A stretch of 64,000 bases of DNA from Mycobacterium sp. D16R12 (GCF_002013465.1 NZ_MAFC01000023.1:62001-126000); one strand, 5' to 3'. Numbered from the stretch's first letter, positions 27,286 through 36,192 are shown. Numbers and translations: made by a program. The notes: generated by a model from the letters alone, not told the origin.

Positions 27286-27738
27286 ATGCGGTTCAAAGTT
27301 CTCACTGGCACAGCACTTCTGGGCATCGGCTTAGCCGTTGCCGCGTGTAACGCGCCGTCTCGTGACACTCAATCCACCACGCAGTCACCTCAGGCGATGT
27401 CGGCAATGCCCATGACATCGCAGGCCATGGCAGGCACCACGCGGACCGGTTCGTTCAGCGGAATCGACGGCAAGCACGTCGCGGGAACCGTCACGATCGC
27501 CAATGGGCGGGTCAGCTTGACCGGATTCTCCTCCGACAAGGGCCCCGACCTGCACATCTACTTGACCAAGGGCTCAGACCAGAGCGCAGTGAGCGCGGGC
27601 AAGGAGCTCGGCATGGTCGCCTCCGACACGGCGTCACAGACATTCGACGTCAACGGCGCGGACACCTCCATGTACGACACGGTTCTGATCAACTGCGACA
27701 AGGCCAAAGAGGCCTTCGGCGCGGCGGCTTTGATGTGA
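27286..27738 (+). CDS. DM13-domain lipoprotein
   Basis: A 150-residue lipoprotein: the signal LTGTALLGIGLAVAAC ends in a lipobox cysteine near residue 21, followed by a Met/Ser/Gln-rich linker (QAMSAMPMTSQAMAGT). The C-terminal domain fits DM13: TGSFSGIDGKHVAGTVTI, GPDLHIYLTKG, ELGMVASDTASQTFDVNG, DTVLINCDKAKEAFGAAAL, with the conserved cysteine in the last block. DM13 is predicted to be a redox or electron-transfer domain; the Met-rich linker could bind metal (inference). First gene of an operon with DoxX and TetR; GGAAAGGAA precedes the ATG. Confidence 0.82.
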   Translation: MRFKVLTGTALLGIGLAVAACNAPSRDTQSTTQSPQAMSAMPMTSQAMAGTTRTGSFSGIDGKHVAGTVTIANGRVSLTGFSSDKGPDLHIYLTKGSDQSAVSAGKELGMVASDTASQTFDVNGADTSMYDTVLINCDKAKEAFGAAALM

Positions 27739-28217
27739 GAACCCACGCACGATGGATCGCCCTTGCCGCGCCGATCGCCCTCGGCGCGGCAAGGGTGGCA
27801 CTGGGCGCACTGTGGTTGCACGAGGGAATCTTCAAATACAGCGCACACTTCGGCCGGGCGGACATTCTGCTCATCACCCACAGCGCACAGTCCAACACCC
27901 GCGTGCCGGAGTACTTCACCGTCTTCTCCGACAGCGTGCTTCGCGCATGGCCGGGCCTTTTCGGTGTCGCCATCCCGCTGTTGGAGACGGCACTCGGGGC
28001 AGTCCTGATCCTGGGGCTGCTCCCCCAACCCGCAGCCATGGTTTCGCTGTTGATGCTCCTGACCTACTGGAGTTCAGACCAACTGATCACCCAGTACCCG
28101 GTGATGGCGGCGCTGTCGGCGGTCATCATCGCGTTTCCGACGCCAAGCGGCCACTACTCAATACGGCGACGCGGACGCGCCAAGGTCACAGCTAATGTTG
28201 TCCGGGATGGTAAGTAA
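27735..28217 (+). CDS. DoxX-family membrane protein
   Basis: A 160-residue integral membrane protein with about four helices (APIALGAARVALGALWLHEG, PGLFGVAIPLLETALGAVLI, LLPQPAAMVSLLMLLTYW, YPVMAALSAVIIAFP). The first-helix pattern RVALGALWLHEGIFKYS and GLLPQPAAMVSLLMLLTYW fit the DoxX family, members of which act in membrane-linked thiol and redox reactions. The GTG start overlaps the DM13 stop (GTGA), so it is translationally coupled. The soluble DM13 lipoprotein and this membrane protein probably work together, by context. Confidence 0.8.
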   Translation: MRTHARWIALAAPIALGAARVALGALWLHEGIFKYSAHFGRADILLITHSAQSNTRVPEYFTVFSDSVLRAWPGLFGVAIPLLETALGAVLILGLLPQPAAMVSLLMLLTYWSSDQLITQYPVMAALSAVIIAFPTPSGHYSIRRRGRAKVTANVVRDGK

Positions 28218-28833
28218 GTCACCACAAAGCGCAACCAAGTTGCCCGCGACCGCACACGGCCGCCGCACCCGCGCGGCCATCATCGATGCGGCTGCCCAGA
28301 TGATGTACCAAAAGGGTGTCGCAGCAACCAGTCTCGACGACATCCTGGCCGCCTCCAACACGGGCAAGTCGCAGCTCTACCACTATTTCAAGGACAGGTC
28401 CGACTTGGTGAAGGCGGTCCTGGAACGTCAGACCGAGCTCGTCCTGCAGGCACAGCCGATACTCGCCCAGATCGACTCGATGGAGGGCGTCGAGCAGTGG
28501 GCCCAGGCGATCCTGGCCAACCACGAAGTGCCCGGCGGCCCGTTCGGATGCCCGCTGGGCAGCATGGCCGCCGAACTCAAGAATGATCCGGCCTATCAGC
28601 CTGCACTTGCCGCCGCGTTCCACCAATGGCAGTCATTGCTTGCCGACGGCCTGACCCGCATGCAGGATCGCGGCGACCTTGACCGCACCGAAGATCCCCA
28701 GCGGCTGGCCGCGACAGTCCTTGCCACCCTGCAGGGCGGCATGCTGATGGGGCGCGCAACCATGGACATCACCGTCCTGCGCGACAGCATCGATCTGGCC
28801 ATCGAAGGTATTCGGCGCAGACTGCGCAACTGA
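28195..28833 (+). CDS. TetR-family transcriptional regulator
   Basis: A 212-residue TetR regulator. The N-terminal HTH is RAAIIDAAAQMMYQKG, VAATSLDDILAASNTGKSQLYHYFKDRSDLV; the remainder is a helical ligand-binding domain with FGCPLGSMAAEL, a feature of the TetR_C subgroup related to AcrR/YxaF-type regulators. It overlaps the DoxX 3' end by 23 nt, so it is part of that operon. Starts at 28195 or 28207 are both possible. The TGTAC-N6-GTACA palindrome at 27230 is its likely operator. The ligand is unknown. Confidence 0.88.
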   Translation: MLSGMVSKSPQSATKLPATAHGRRTRAAIIDAAAQMMYQKGVAATSLDDILAASNTGKSQLYHYFKDRSDLVKAVLERQTELVLQAQPILAQIDSMEGVEQWAQAILANHEVPGGPFGCPLGSMAAELKNDPAYQPALAAAFHQWQSLLADGLTRMQDRGDLDRTEDPQRLAATVLATLQGGMLMGRATMDITVLRDSIDLAIEGIRRRLRN

Positions 28834-28877
28834 CCCAAAAGTGCAGACATTTAGCGGTTCCCACCAGGAATTCGGGG

Positions 28878-28883
28878 TACCTT
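28878..28883 (+). promoter_or_regulatory. Candidate -10 box of mabR
   Basis: TACCTT ends 6 nt before the ATG at 28890, so mabR is probably transcribed without a leader and independently of the TetR operon. Confidence 0.45.
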
Positions 28884-28889
28884 TTAGGG

Positions 28890-30170
28890 ATGACCGACAA
28901 TTCGGTGAGCACTCTGCGCGGGTTTCGCGCCACTCGGCAACCGCGGGAGCGGGCCGCGGTGCCCGAGGCGCTGCTGCACCGGATCAAGCAGTACTCCGGA
29001 CGCCTCTCCACCGAGGCCGTACACGTCATGGAGGACCGGCTGCCGTTCTTCGCCGACCTGGAGGCCTCACAACGCTCCAGCGTGGCGCTGGTGGTCCAGA
29101 CGGCGATCAACAACTTCGTCGAGTGGATCCGCGACCCCGAGGGCACTGTCGGCTTCACCATGCAGGCCTTTGAGGTGGTGCCCCAGGACCTGGCCAAACG
29201 CATCGCGTTGCGTCACTCCGTGGACATGGTGCGCACCGCAATGGAGTTCTTCGAAGAGGTGCTACCCCTGCTGGCCCGCAACGACGAGCAGCTGGTGACG
29301 CTCACCGAAGGGATCCTGCGCTACAGCCGTGACCTTGCCTTCGGAGCTGCCAGCGCCTACGCCGAGGCAGCGGAAACCCGCGGCGCGTGGGACTCCCGCC
29401 TGGAGGCCACGGTGGTCGATGCGGTGGTGCGCGGTGACACCGGACCGGACATGCTCTCGCGCGCGGCGGCCCTGAACTGGGATACCACCGCTCCGGCGAC
29501 CGTCATTGTCGGCACTCCCCGGCCAGAAATCATCGCGACGTCAACAACGCTGGTGCATGAGGTGGCCCAGCGCCACGGACGTGGGGCACTCGCCGTCATC
29601 CAGGGCACCCGGCTGCTGACCATCGTGTCGGGCAGGTTCACCACACACGACAAGTTCCTGGCAGACCTGATCAAGGTCTTCTCCGACGGTCCGGTCGTGG
29701 TGGGCCCGACCTCCGGAACACTGAGTGCATCGCACAACAGCGCCGTGGAGGCGCTCTCGGGGATGGACGCGGTATCGGGGTGGCGCGGCGCGCCGCGTCC
29801 GGTGTCATCGCGCGAGCTGCTGCCCGAACGTGCGCTCCTGGGCGATAAGGCGGCCATCGCGGCCCTCAACACCGAAGTGATGCGCCCACTGGCGGACGCC
29901 GGCCCGGCACTCACCGAAACCCTGGACGCTTACTTAGATTCCGGGGGCGCCATCGAGGCCTGCGCGCGGGCACTGTTTGTTCACCCAAATACCGTCCGTT
30001 ATCGACTCAAGCGAATCACCGATTTCACCGGAAGAGACCCAACGTCCCCGCGTGATGCCTATGTCTTGCGAGTCGCGGCAACCGTCGGCAGACTGGCCCA
30101 GGACCACTCCGACGTTTTCACTCCTGAACCAGGAATCACGCCCGTCACAATTAATGTCATCAAGGCTTAG
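28890..30170 (+). CDS. mabR: MabR, PucR/CdaR-family regulator of FAS-II genes
   Basis: A 426-residue regulator orthologous by position and domain layout to Rv2242 (MabR), which in M. tuberculosis controls the adjacent fabD-acpM-kasA-kasB-accD6 operon. An N-terminal helical region (LLHRIKQYSGRLSTEAVHVMEDRL) and a central GGDEF-like/CdaR regulatory region precede the C-terminal PucR-type HTH: ALTETLDAYLDSGGAIEACARALFVHPNTVRYRLKRITDFTGRDP. The ATG is set by the -10 box 6 nt upstream. It is followed by an inverted-repeat cluster just upstream of fabD. Confidence 0.9.
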   Translation: MTDNSVSTLRGFRATRQPRERAAVPEALLHRIKQYSGRLSTEAVHVMEDRLPFFADLEASQRSSVALVVQTAINNFVEWIRDPEGTVGFTMQAFEVVPQDLAKRIALRHSVDMVRTAMEFFEEVLPLLARNDEQLVTLTEGILRYSRDLAFGAASAYAEAAETRGAWDSRLEATVVDAVVRGDTGPDMLSRAAALNWDTTAPATVIVGTPRPEIIATSTTLVHEVAQRHGRGALAVIQGTRLLTIVSGRFTTHDKFLADLIKVFSDGPVVVGPTSGTLSASHNSAVEALSGMDAVSGWRGAPRPVSSRELLPERALLGDKAAIAALNTEVMRPLADAGPALTETLDAYLDSGGAIEACARALFVHPNTVRYRLKRITDFTGRDPTSPRDAYVLRVAATVGRLAQDHSDVFTPEPGITPVTINVIKA

Positions 30171-30234
30171 AACGGCTACTGACCGGTCACCTGCGAGGTC
30201 CCACATTGCGAGACGGTATAGATCGGGTCGCATT

Positions 30235-30263
30235 GGATGCCTTTTTGTAGGCATCCCACAAAT
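30235..30263. promoter_or_regulatory. Overlapping inverted repeats upstream of fabD (candidate MabR site)
   Basis: Two interleaved symmetries: GGATGCC (30235-30241) with GGCATCC (30250-30256) around TTTTTGTA, and TTTTGT (30243-30248) with ACAAAT (30258-30263) around nine bases. They lie 66 bp before the fabD start. MabR is known to act on the FAS-II promoter; assigning it to this site is inference. Confidence 0.5.
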
Positions 30264-30329
30264 ACTTAAGACAAGATTCATTTTCTCTTACACGGCGCAA
30301 ACCACCCTTCACAGTGTTCTCTTAAACAC

Positions 30330-31238
30330 GTGATCGCGCTGCTTGCTCCCGGACAGGGATCCCAGACCCCCGGCATGCTGACCCCGTGGCTGGAATTGCC
30401 CGGTGCCACCGACCAGGTTGAGCAGTGGTCGAAGGCCAGCGGACTCGATCTGGTGCGCCTGGGAACCACGGCCACCGCCGAGGAGATCACCGATACCTCC
30501 ATCACCCAGCCGCTGGTGGTCGCGCTGACCCTGCTGGCCTACGACGAGCTGACCAAGCGTGGTCACCTCAATGCCAAGACCACCGTGGTCGCAGGGCACT
30601 CCGTCGGTGAGATCGCCGCCTACGCCATCGCCGGAGTCATCTCCGCCGACGACGCCGTCGCTCTTGCCGCCACCCGCGGCGCCGAGATGGCCAAGGCCTG
30701 CGCGCTGGACCCGACCGGTATGTCCGCCGTGCTGGGCGGCGACGAGGCCGAGGTGCTCGAGCGCCTGGAAGCCCTCGAACTGATCCCCGCCAACCGCAAC
30801 GCCGTCGGGCAGATCGTCGCCGCCGGCCGCATCACGGCACTGGAGAAGCTGGCCGAGGATCCCCCGGCCAAGGCGCGTGTCCGCCAGCTCGCCACCGCCG
30901 GCGCCTTCCACACCCACTTCATGGCTCCCGCGCAGGAGGCGTACGCCGCCGCGGCCGCCGCGATCGCCCCGGCCGAGCCGGTGACCACCTTGCTGTCCAA
31001 CTTCGATGGCACTCCCGTCGCCTCCGGCGCCGATGCCATGGAGAAGCTCATCAACCAGCTCACCTCGCCGGTCCGCTGGGACCTGTGCACCGAGTACTTC
31101 AAGACGGCAGACGTACAGGCCGTCGTGGAACTGCCGCCCTCGGGTGCGCTGTCCGGCATCGCTAAGCGTGAGATGCGTGGTGTCACCAATCACGCCCTGA
31201 AAGCCCTCGAAGACCTCGACGCCCTGGCCGAGCTGTAA
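30330..31238 (+). CDS. fabD: Malonyl-CoA:ACP transacylase FabD
   Basis: A 302-residue malonyl transferase that loads malonate onto AcpM for FAS-II elongation. APGQGSQTPGML begins the fold, the nucleophile lies in VVAGHSVGEIAAY (GHSxG), the malonate-binding arginine region is ALAATRGAEMAKAC, and the catalytic histidine is in GAFHTHFM. The start is the GTG at 30330. First gene of the FAS-II operon, syntenic with Rv2243, directly downstream of mabR and its candidate operator. Confidence 0.95.
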   Translation: MIALLAPGQGSQTPGMLTPWLELPGATDQVEQWSKASGLDLVRLGTTATAEEITDTSITQPLVVALTLLAYDELTKRGHLNAKTTVVAGHSVGEIAAYAIAGVISADDAVALAATRGAEMAKACALDPTGMSAVLGGDEAEVLERLEALELIPANRNAVGQIVAAGRITALEKLAEDPPAKARVRQLATAGAFHTHFMAPAQEAYAAAAAAIAPAEPVTTLLSNFDGTPVASGADAMEKLINQLTSPVRWDLCTEYFKTADVQAVVELPPSGALSGIAKREMRGVTNHALKALEDLDALAEL

Positions 31239-31364
31239 GCGGCCAAACCACCAAAAAGTAGTACCCCGGATGAGTGGGCAGAGCCGCCCCCTCATCCAGT
31301 TTCAAATATCAGAGTTCACCCCAGGGCTGCACCTGCAGTCCATAACACCGAAGGGAGCCACCGA

Positions 31365-31664
31365 GTGGCCACCGCAGAAGAAAAAGATCGCATCGTCGCC
31401 GGTCTCGCCGAGATCATCGAAGAGGTCACCGGTATCGAGCCCTCCGAGGTCACCCTCGAGAAGTCGTTCGTCGACGACCTGGACATCGACTCGCTGTCGA
31501 TGGTTGAGATCGCCGTCCAGACCGAGGACAAGTACGGCGTGAAGATCCCCGATGAGGATCTGGCCGGTCTGCGGACCGTTGGCGATGTCGTCAACTACAT
31601 CGAGAAGCTCGAGCAGGAAAACCCCGAGGCCGCAGCCAACATCCGCGCGCAGCTGGAGGGCTAG
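31365..31664 (+). CDS. acpM: Meromycolate extension acyl carrier protein AcpM
   Basis: A 99-residue acyl carrier protein. The phosphopantetheine serine is in [19 protein letters not shown] (DSL motif, near residue 42). The C-terminal tail after helix IV ([17 protein letters not shown]) is longer than in E. coli ACP, as in mycobacterial AcpM (Rv2244). GTG start with AAGGGAG upstream; 126 bp separate it from fabD and 5 bp from kasA, so acpM and kasA are tightly coupled. It carries the growing meromycolate chain. Confidence 0.95.
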   Translation: MATAEEKDRIVAGLAEIIEEVTGIEPSEVTLEKSFVDDLDIDSLSMVEIAVQTEDKYGVKIPDEDLAGLRTVGDVVNYIEKLEQENPEAAANIRAQLEG

Positions 31665-31669
31665 GACCA

Positions 31670-32923
31670 GTGACAACCCCTTCCACTGCAAACGGTGGCT
31701 TCCCCAATGTCGTTGTGACGGCTCTCGCCGCAACGACCTCTATCGCGCCTGACATCGAGGGCACGTGGAAGGGACTCATCGCCGGGGAAAGCGGCATCGA
31801 GGTTCTCGAAGACGAATTCGTCGAGAAGTTCGGTCTGCCTGTGTGGATCGGTGGGCACCTCAAGGAGCCCATCGACACCCACATGACCCGGTTGGAGCTT
31901 CGCCGGATGGCCTACGTGCAGCGCATGGCGCTGCTCGTAGGCCGTCAGGTGTGGCAGAACGCCGGCACGCCCGATGACATCGACAAGGACCGCCTCGCGG
32001 TCGTCATCGGTACCGGGCTCGGCGGTGGCGAGCGCATCGTCGAGACCTACGACACCATGAATGAACATGGCATTCGCAAGGTTTCGCCGCTTGCCGTACA
32101 GATGTGTATGCCCAACGGTGCCGCCGCGGTGGTGGGCCTGGAGATCGGCGCCCGCGCGGGTGTCATCACGCCGGTGTCGGCGTGTTCCTCCGGCTCCGAG
32201 GCCATCGCGCACGCATGGCGCCAGATCGTGATGGGCGATGCCGACATGGTCGTCTGCGGTGGCGTAGAGGGCATGATCGAAGCCCTTCCGATCGCCGCGT
32301 TCTCCATGATGCGCGCCATGTCGACGCGAAATGACGAGCCGGAGAAGGCTTCTCGCCCGTTCGACAAGGACCGCGACGGATTCGTGTTCGGCGAGGCCGG
32401 CGCGCTCATGGTCATCGAGACCGAGGAGCACGCCAAGGCTCGCGGCGCGCAGATCCTGGCCCGCGTGATGGGCGCAGGCATCACCTCCGACGCGTACCAC
32501 ATGGTGGCCCCGGGCCCCGATGGTGTGCGCGCCGGTGCGGCGATGACCCGCGCGATTCAGACAGCGGGCTTGTCCCCCAAGGACATTGACCACATCAACG
32601 CGCATGGCACGGCCACCCCTATCGGCGATATCGCCGAGGCCAACGCCATCCATGTCGCAGGTGTCCAGCACGCCGCGGTCTACGCGCCCAAGTCGGCGCT
32701 GGGGCACTCGATTGGCGCCGTCGGCGCCCTGGAATCGGTGCTCACCGTGCTCGCGCTGCGCGACGGCGTTATCCCCCCGACGCTCAATCTTGACAACCTT
32801 GATCCCGAAATCGACCTGGATGTCGTTGCGGGAGAGCCACGACACGGGGATTTTAAATACGCAATCAATAACTCGTTCGGATTCGGCGGGCACAACGTTG
32901 CGCTTGCCTTTGGCAAGTATTAA
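31670..32923 (+). CDS. kasA: Beta-ketoacyl-ACP synthase KasA
   Basis: A 417-residue condensing enzyme. The catalytic cysteine is in [17 protein letters not shown], the two histidines are in [13 protein letters not shown] and [16 protein letters not shown], and the glycine-rich end is [16 protein letters not shown]. The N-terminus [21 protein letters not shown] matches M. tuberculosis KasA much better than KasB. It elongates meromycolic acyl chains in FAS-II and is the target of thiolactomycin. The start is the GTG at 31670, 5 bp after acpM. The next gene is accD6, 18 bp downstream; no kasB lies between. Confidence 0.95.
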   Translation: MTTPSTANGGFPNVVVTALAATTSIAPDIEGTWKGLIAGESGIEVLEDEFVEKFGLPVWIGGHLKEPIDTHMTRLELRRMAYVQRMALLVGRQVWQNAGTPDDIDKDRLAVVIGTGLGGGERIVETYDTMNEHGIRKVSPLAVQMCMPNGAAAVVGLEIGARAGVITPVSACSSGSEAIAHAWRQIVMGDADMVVCGGVEGMIEALPIAAFSMMRAMSTRNDEPEKASRPFDKDRDGFVFGEAGALMVIETEEHAKARGAQILARVMGAGITSDAYHMVAPGPDGVRAGAAMTRAIQTAGLSPKDIDHINAHGTATPIGDIAEANAIHVAGVQHAAVYAPKSALGHSIGAVGALESVLTVLALRDGVIPPTLNLDNLDPEIDLDVVAGEPRHGDFKYAINNSFGFGGHNVALAFGKY

Positions 32924-32941
32924 GCACCAGAGAGGCTCAAG

Positions 32942-34363
32942 ATGACGATCCTGGCTCCTGAGGCCATCGACGAATCGCTCGATCCACGCGATCCGTTGCT
33001 GCGGCTGAACATGTTCTTCGATGAGGGCACTGTCGAGCTGCTGCACGAGCGTGATCGCTCGGGTGTGCTGGCCGCCGGTGGCACGGTCAACGGAGTCAGG
33101 ACCATCGCCTTTTGCACCGACGGCACCGTCATGGGCGGCGCCATGGGTATCGAGGGCTGCCGCCACATCGTCAACGCCTACGACACCGCCATCGAAGAAC
33201 AAAGCCCCATCGCCGGTATCTGGCACTCCGGCGGCGCCCGTCTGGCTGAAGGAGTTTCGGCCCTGCACGCCGTCGGGCTGGTCTTTGAGGCCATGATCCG
33301 CGCCTCCGGGTACATCCCGCAGATCTCGATCGTCGTCGGGTTCGCCGCCGGCGGCGCCGCTTACGGCCCGGCGCTGACCGATGTCATCATCATGGCCCCC
33401 GAAAGCCGCGTATTCGTCACCGGACCCGACGTGGTCCGCTCGGTGACCGGTGAAGATGTCGACATGGCCACCCTGGGCGGCCCCGAAGCGCACCACAAAA
33501 AATCTGGTGTGTGCCACATCGTGGCCGACGATGAACTCGACGCCTACGCGCGCGGGCGCAAGCTGATCGGGTTCTTCTGCCAGCAAGGTGTTTTCGATCG
33601 CGGCCGCGCCGAATCCGATCACACCGACCTACGCGCCCTGCTGCCCGCATCGGCCAAACGCGCCTACGACGTGCACCCCATCGTCAACGCCCTGCTCGAT
33701 GGAGATGACCCGTTCGAGGAGTTCCAAGGCAAATGGGCACCCTCGATGGTCATCGGCCTGGGCCGTCTGGCCGGGCGCAGTGTCGGGGTACTGGCCAACA
33801 ACCCGCTACGCCTGGGTGGCTGCCTGAACTCCGAAAGCGCCGAAAAAGCAGCACGTTTCGTGCGCCTGTGCAACGCCTTCGGCATCCCCCTGATCGTTCT
33901 CGTGGACGTGCCCGGCTATCTGCCCGGTGTCGGCCAAGAATGGGGCGGCGTCGTGCGCCGCGGCGCCAAACTGCTGCACGCGTTCGGTGAAGCCACCGTC
34001 CCACGCGTCACCCTGGTGACCCGCAAAATCTATGGCGGCGCCTACATCGCCATGAACTCACGCTCACTGGGCGCCACCAAAGTCTTCGCCTGGCCCGACG
34101 CCGAAGTCGCCGTCATGGGCGCCAAAGCCGCGGTCGGCATCCTGCACAAAAAACAACTCGCCGCCGCCCCCGCAGAAGAACGCGAAGCCCTACACGAAGA
34201 ACTAGCCCTCGAACACGAACGCATCGCCGGCGGCGTGGACCGCGCCATCGAAATCGGCGTCGTCGACGAAGAAATCGAACCCTCACAAACCCGCGCAGTA
34301 CTAACCCGCGCACTCGCCGAAGCCCCCTCACGACGCGGCCGCCACAAAAACATCCCGCTGTGA
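32942..34363 (+). CDS. accD6: Acyl-CoA carboxylase beta subunit AccD6
   Basis: A 473-residue carboxyltransferase beta subunit that makes malonyl-CoA for FAS-II. The N-terminal crotonase-like half has SGGARLAEGVSALHAVG and VVGFAAGGAAYGPALTDV; the C-terminal half has FVRLCNAFGIPLIVLVDVPGYLPGVGQEWGG and TLVTRKIYGGAYIAMNSRSLGA. It is syntenic with Rv2247 (AccD6), which pairs with AccA3. Codon use in the last third is strikingly C-rich with AAA Lys and GAA Glu codons (around 34080-34350). Its stop overlaps the GTG of the following hydrolase. Confidence 0.94.
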   Translation: MTILAPEAIDESLDPRDPLLRLNMFFDEGTVELLHERDRSGVLAAGGTVNGVRTIAFCTDGTVMGGAMGIEGCRHIVNAYDTAIEEQSPIAGIWHSGGARLAEGVSALHAVGLVFEAMIRASGYIPQISIVVGFAAGGAAYGPALTDVIIMAPESRVFVTGPDVVRSVTGEDVDMATLGGPEAHHKKSGVCHIVADDELDAYARGRKLIGFFCQQGVFDRGRAESDHTDLRALLPASAKRAYDVHPIVNALLDGDDPFEEFQGKWAPSMVIGLGRLAGRSVGVLANNPLRLGGCLNSESAEKAARFVRLCNAFGIPLIVLVDVPGYLPGVGQEWGGVVRRGAKLLHAFGEATVPRVTLVTRKIYGGAYIAMNSRSLGATKVFAWPDAEVAVMGAKAAVGILHKKQLAAAPAEEREALHEELALEHERIAGGVDRAIEIGVVDEEIEPSQTRAVLTRALAEAPSRRGRHKNIPL

Positions 34364-35193
34364 CGGTCGGCACCACACTCACCGTCGACGGACACCGGCT
34401 GGCATATCGCCAGTTCGGTTCCGGGGACCGTGTTGTGGTGCTGTCACACGCCTTCCTCACCTCGCATTATCTGGAGCATGCGTGGGCCAAGGAGTTGGCC
34501 GAGCGCGGCTTTCGGGTGATCTGCCTGGATCTGCTCGGCACCACCGCCGACGAGCACCCGCTGGAGCCTGATCGCTATAACTCGCAGGCCTTGGGGCGCC
34601 AGCTCATTGGCGCTTTGGATGCTCTCGGTGTCGAACGCGCGGTGCTCGGCGGCACCTCCATCGGCGCGAATATCTCGGTGGAGGCGGCGGCCTGGGCGCC
34701 CGAGCGGGTGGCCGGTCTGCTGCTGGAGGGACCATTCCTGGAACGGGGTATCGGCGCCGCCGGTTATCTGTGGTCTGCCGGGCTCACCCTGTTCACCCTC
34801 GGGCGTCCGCTGGTGTGGCTGGTCGGCGCGGTGGCTCGATCGTTCCCCGAAACCGAACAGCCCACCCTCGGCTTGCTGCGCGAATTCCTGACGGCTCCTC
34901 CGTCGCGCTCCGCGGCATTCATGAAGGGCATGCTGGTGGGCCGGATGGCACCGCCGCGCGCGGTGCGCCGGGCCGTGAACGCGCCGACGATGATTCTCGC
35001 GCTCACCGCGGACCCGCTGCATCCGGCGGCCGACGCACATAACCTCGCCATCGATATCGTTGGTGCGCAAGTGGTTTCGGCCGGAACGTTGGCGACCTTA
35101 CGGTTCTGGCCGCGCCGGGTGACACCCGCGATCGTGAGTTTCCTGGTGGAGACGTTCGGCATCGATGTCACCGCTCGACAAGCCGATGCCTAG
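34360..35193 (+). CDS. Alpha/beta hydrolase coupled to accD6
   Basis: A 277-residue alpha/beta-hydrolase-fold protein. The nucleophile elbow is VLGGTSIGANISVEAA (G-x-S-x-G), the oxyanion strand is RVVVLSHAFLTSHYLEH, and an acid-strand segment is ILALTADPLHPAADAHNLA. I do not see the usual C-terminal catalytic histidine: the equivalent region reads VVSAGTLATLRFWPRR, although H in PLHP lies near the acid. The GTG overlaps the accD6 stop (GTGA), indicating co-expression with FAS-II, which suggests a lipid-related substrate; that is inference. Confidence 0.75.
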   Translation: MTVGTTLTVDGHRLAYRQFGSGDRVVVLSHAFLTSHYLEHAWAKELAERGFRVICLDLLGTTADEHPLEPDRYNSQALGRQLIGALDALGVERAVLGGTSIGANISVEAAAWAPERVAGLLLEGPFLERGIGAAGYLWSAGLTLFTLGRPLVWLVGAVARSFPETEQPTLGLLREFLTAPPSRSAAFMKGMLVGRMAPPRAVRRAVNAPTMILALTADPLHPAADAHNLAIDIVGAQVVSAGTLATLRFWPRRVTPAIVSFLVETFGIDVTARQADA

Positions 35194-35252
35194 CCATCCC
35201 CCTACTGTTAGAGTGACGTTTCATTCACATAATCGACAAGGGAGTCTGGGGA

Positions 35253-35654
35253 ATGGCACTTCGGCGTAAGAAGGCACTCAAGTTGCTTGTCGACGGTCAG
35301 CCGACCGCGACGCTCATCACGACCAAGGTCGGCCCGAGTCTGTTCCAGCGCCTGTCGGCACTCATCCAGACTCTGGTGCGTCTGGGCGTTCGCCTTACCG
35401 GTATCGGATTCCGGGCGGGCGGCGCGGGCCTGGCCGCCACCGGTGTTGCGCATTTCGTCGCGCCTCAGCCGTTCGAGTCCATCTCCAAGGTCGCCTTCCC
35501 GGAGGACACTCGCCGCTGGGTCTACCAGAACGGCTTCACCGAGCTGTTGCTCGGACTTGCCCTGGCGTTCCGGCGTACCCGCATCGTGGGCAGCCTCGGT
35601 AGCCTTGCCTACATCGGTTTCCTGGTAAGCCGCCTGGTCGCCAACAAGAGCTGA
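35253..35654 (+). CDS. Small membrane protein, DoxX-like
   Basis: A 133-residue protein with a basic N-terminus (RRKKALKLL) and about three hydrophobic segments: LSALIQTLVRLGVRLTGIGF, NGFTELLLGLALAF and IVGSLGSLAYIGFLVSRLV. The central FVAPQPFESISKVAFPEDTRRWVYQ pattern is common in small mycobacterial DoxX-like membrane proteins. The ATG follows AAGGGAG. Function unknown; it lies between the hydrolase (60 bp upstream) and the convergent DUF3145 gene (4 bp apart). Confidence 0.7.
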   Translation: MALRRKKALKLLVDGQPTATLITTKVGPSLFQRLSALIQTLVRLGVRLTGIGFRAGGAGLAATGVAHFVAPQPFESISKVAFPEDTRRWVYQNGFTELLLGLALAFRRTRIVGSLGSLAYIGFLVSRLVANKS

Positions 35655-35658
35655 GGGT

Positions 35659-36192
35659 CTAGCCGACCCCGCGGAGCCAGGTGACCTCGGCGCCGTCCCC
35701 GCCGCTGCGGTACGGCTCCAGGGCGTCATCCCATGCACTGCCCAGCATGGTGTCGAGTTCGGCGGTGATGCTGCCGGGATCGGCATCCATCAGACCGCGC
35801 AACCGCATCTCGCTGACCATGATGTCGCCGTTGGCACTCGTGCTGCCGCTCCACATGCCGAGCTGCGGGACGTGGCTGAAGCGCTGACCGTCCACGCCGT
35901 CGCTGGCATCCTCGGTGACTTCGAAGCGAAGCACCGGCCACGAGCGCAGGGCGTTGGCCAGGCGCGCACCGGTGCCGACCGGGCCCACCCAGTTGGTGAC
36001 GGCGCGCAGCTGCCCCGGCATGGCCGGTTGCGCCTGCCAGCGCAGCTTCACCGTGTCAGCGGTACGGCCGGACGTGATCGCCGACAGGGTCGACGACAAA
36101 GCCCACTCGACGTGCGGGCACACTGCGGCCGGTGAGGCGTGGACATACACCACGCCGGTTGTCGAGTCGGCGAACTGAGGCGACGCGTGCAT
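35659..36192 (-). CDS. DUF3145 family protein
   Basis: A 177-residue DUF3145 protein, typical of the region downstream of the FAS-II operon in mycobacteria. It begins VVYVHASPAAVCPHVEWALS and contains LRAVTNWVGPVGTGARLANALRSWPVLRFEV, a tryptophan/charge-rich conserved block, and MVSEMRLRGLMDADPGS. No signal peptide or membrane segment. The ATG at 36192 has AAAGGAG upstream. Its biochemical role is unknown. The 180 bp to its right (36193-36373) hold its promoter and no gene. Confidence 0.85.
   Translation of the reverse strand: MHASPQFADSTTGVVYVHASPAAVCPHVEWALSSTLSAITSGRTADTVKLRWQAQPAMPGQLRAVTNWVGPVGTGARLANALRSWPVLRFEVTEDASDGVDGQRFSHVPQLGMWSGSTSANGDIMVSEMRLRGLMDADPGSITAELDTMLGSAWDDALEPYRSGGDGAEVTWLRGVG

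Noticed and set aside
31661..33622. 653-codon reverse frame under kasA and accD6
   Set aside because: Antisense of two strongly conserved genes in a high-GC genome; no motif of its own.
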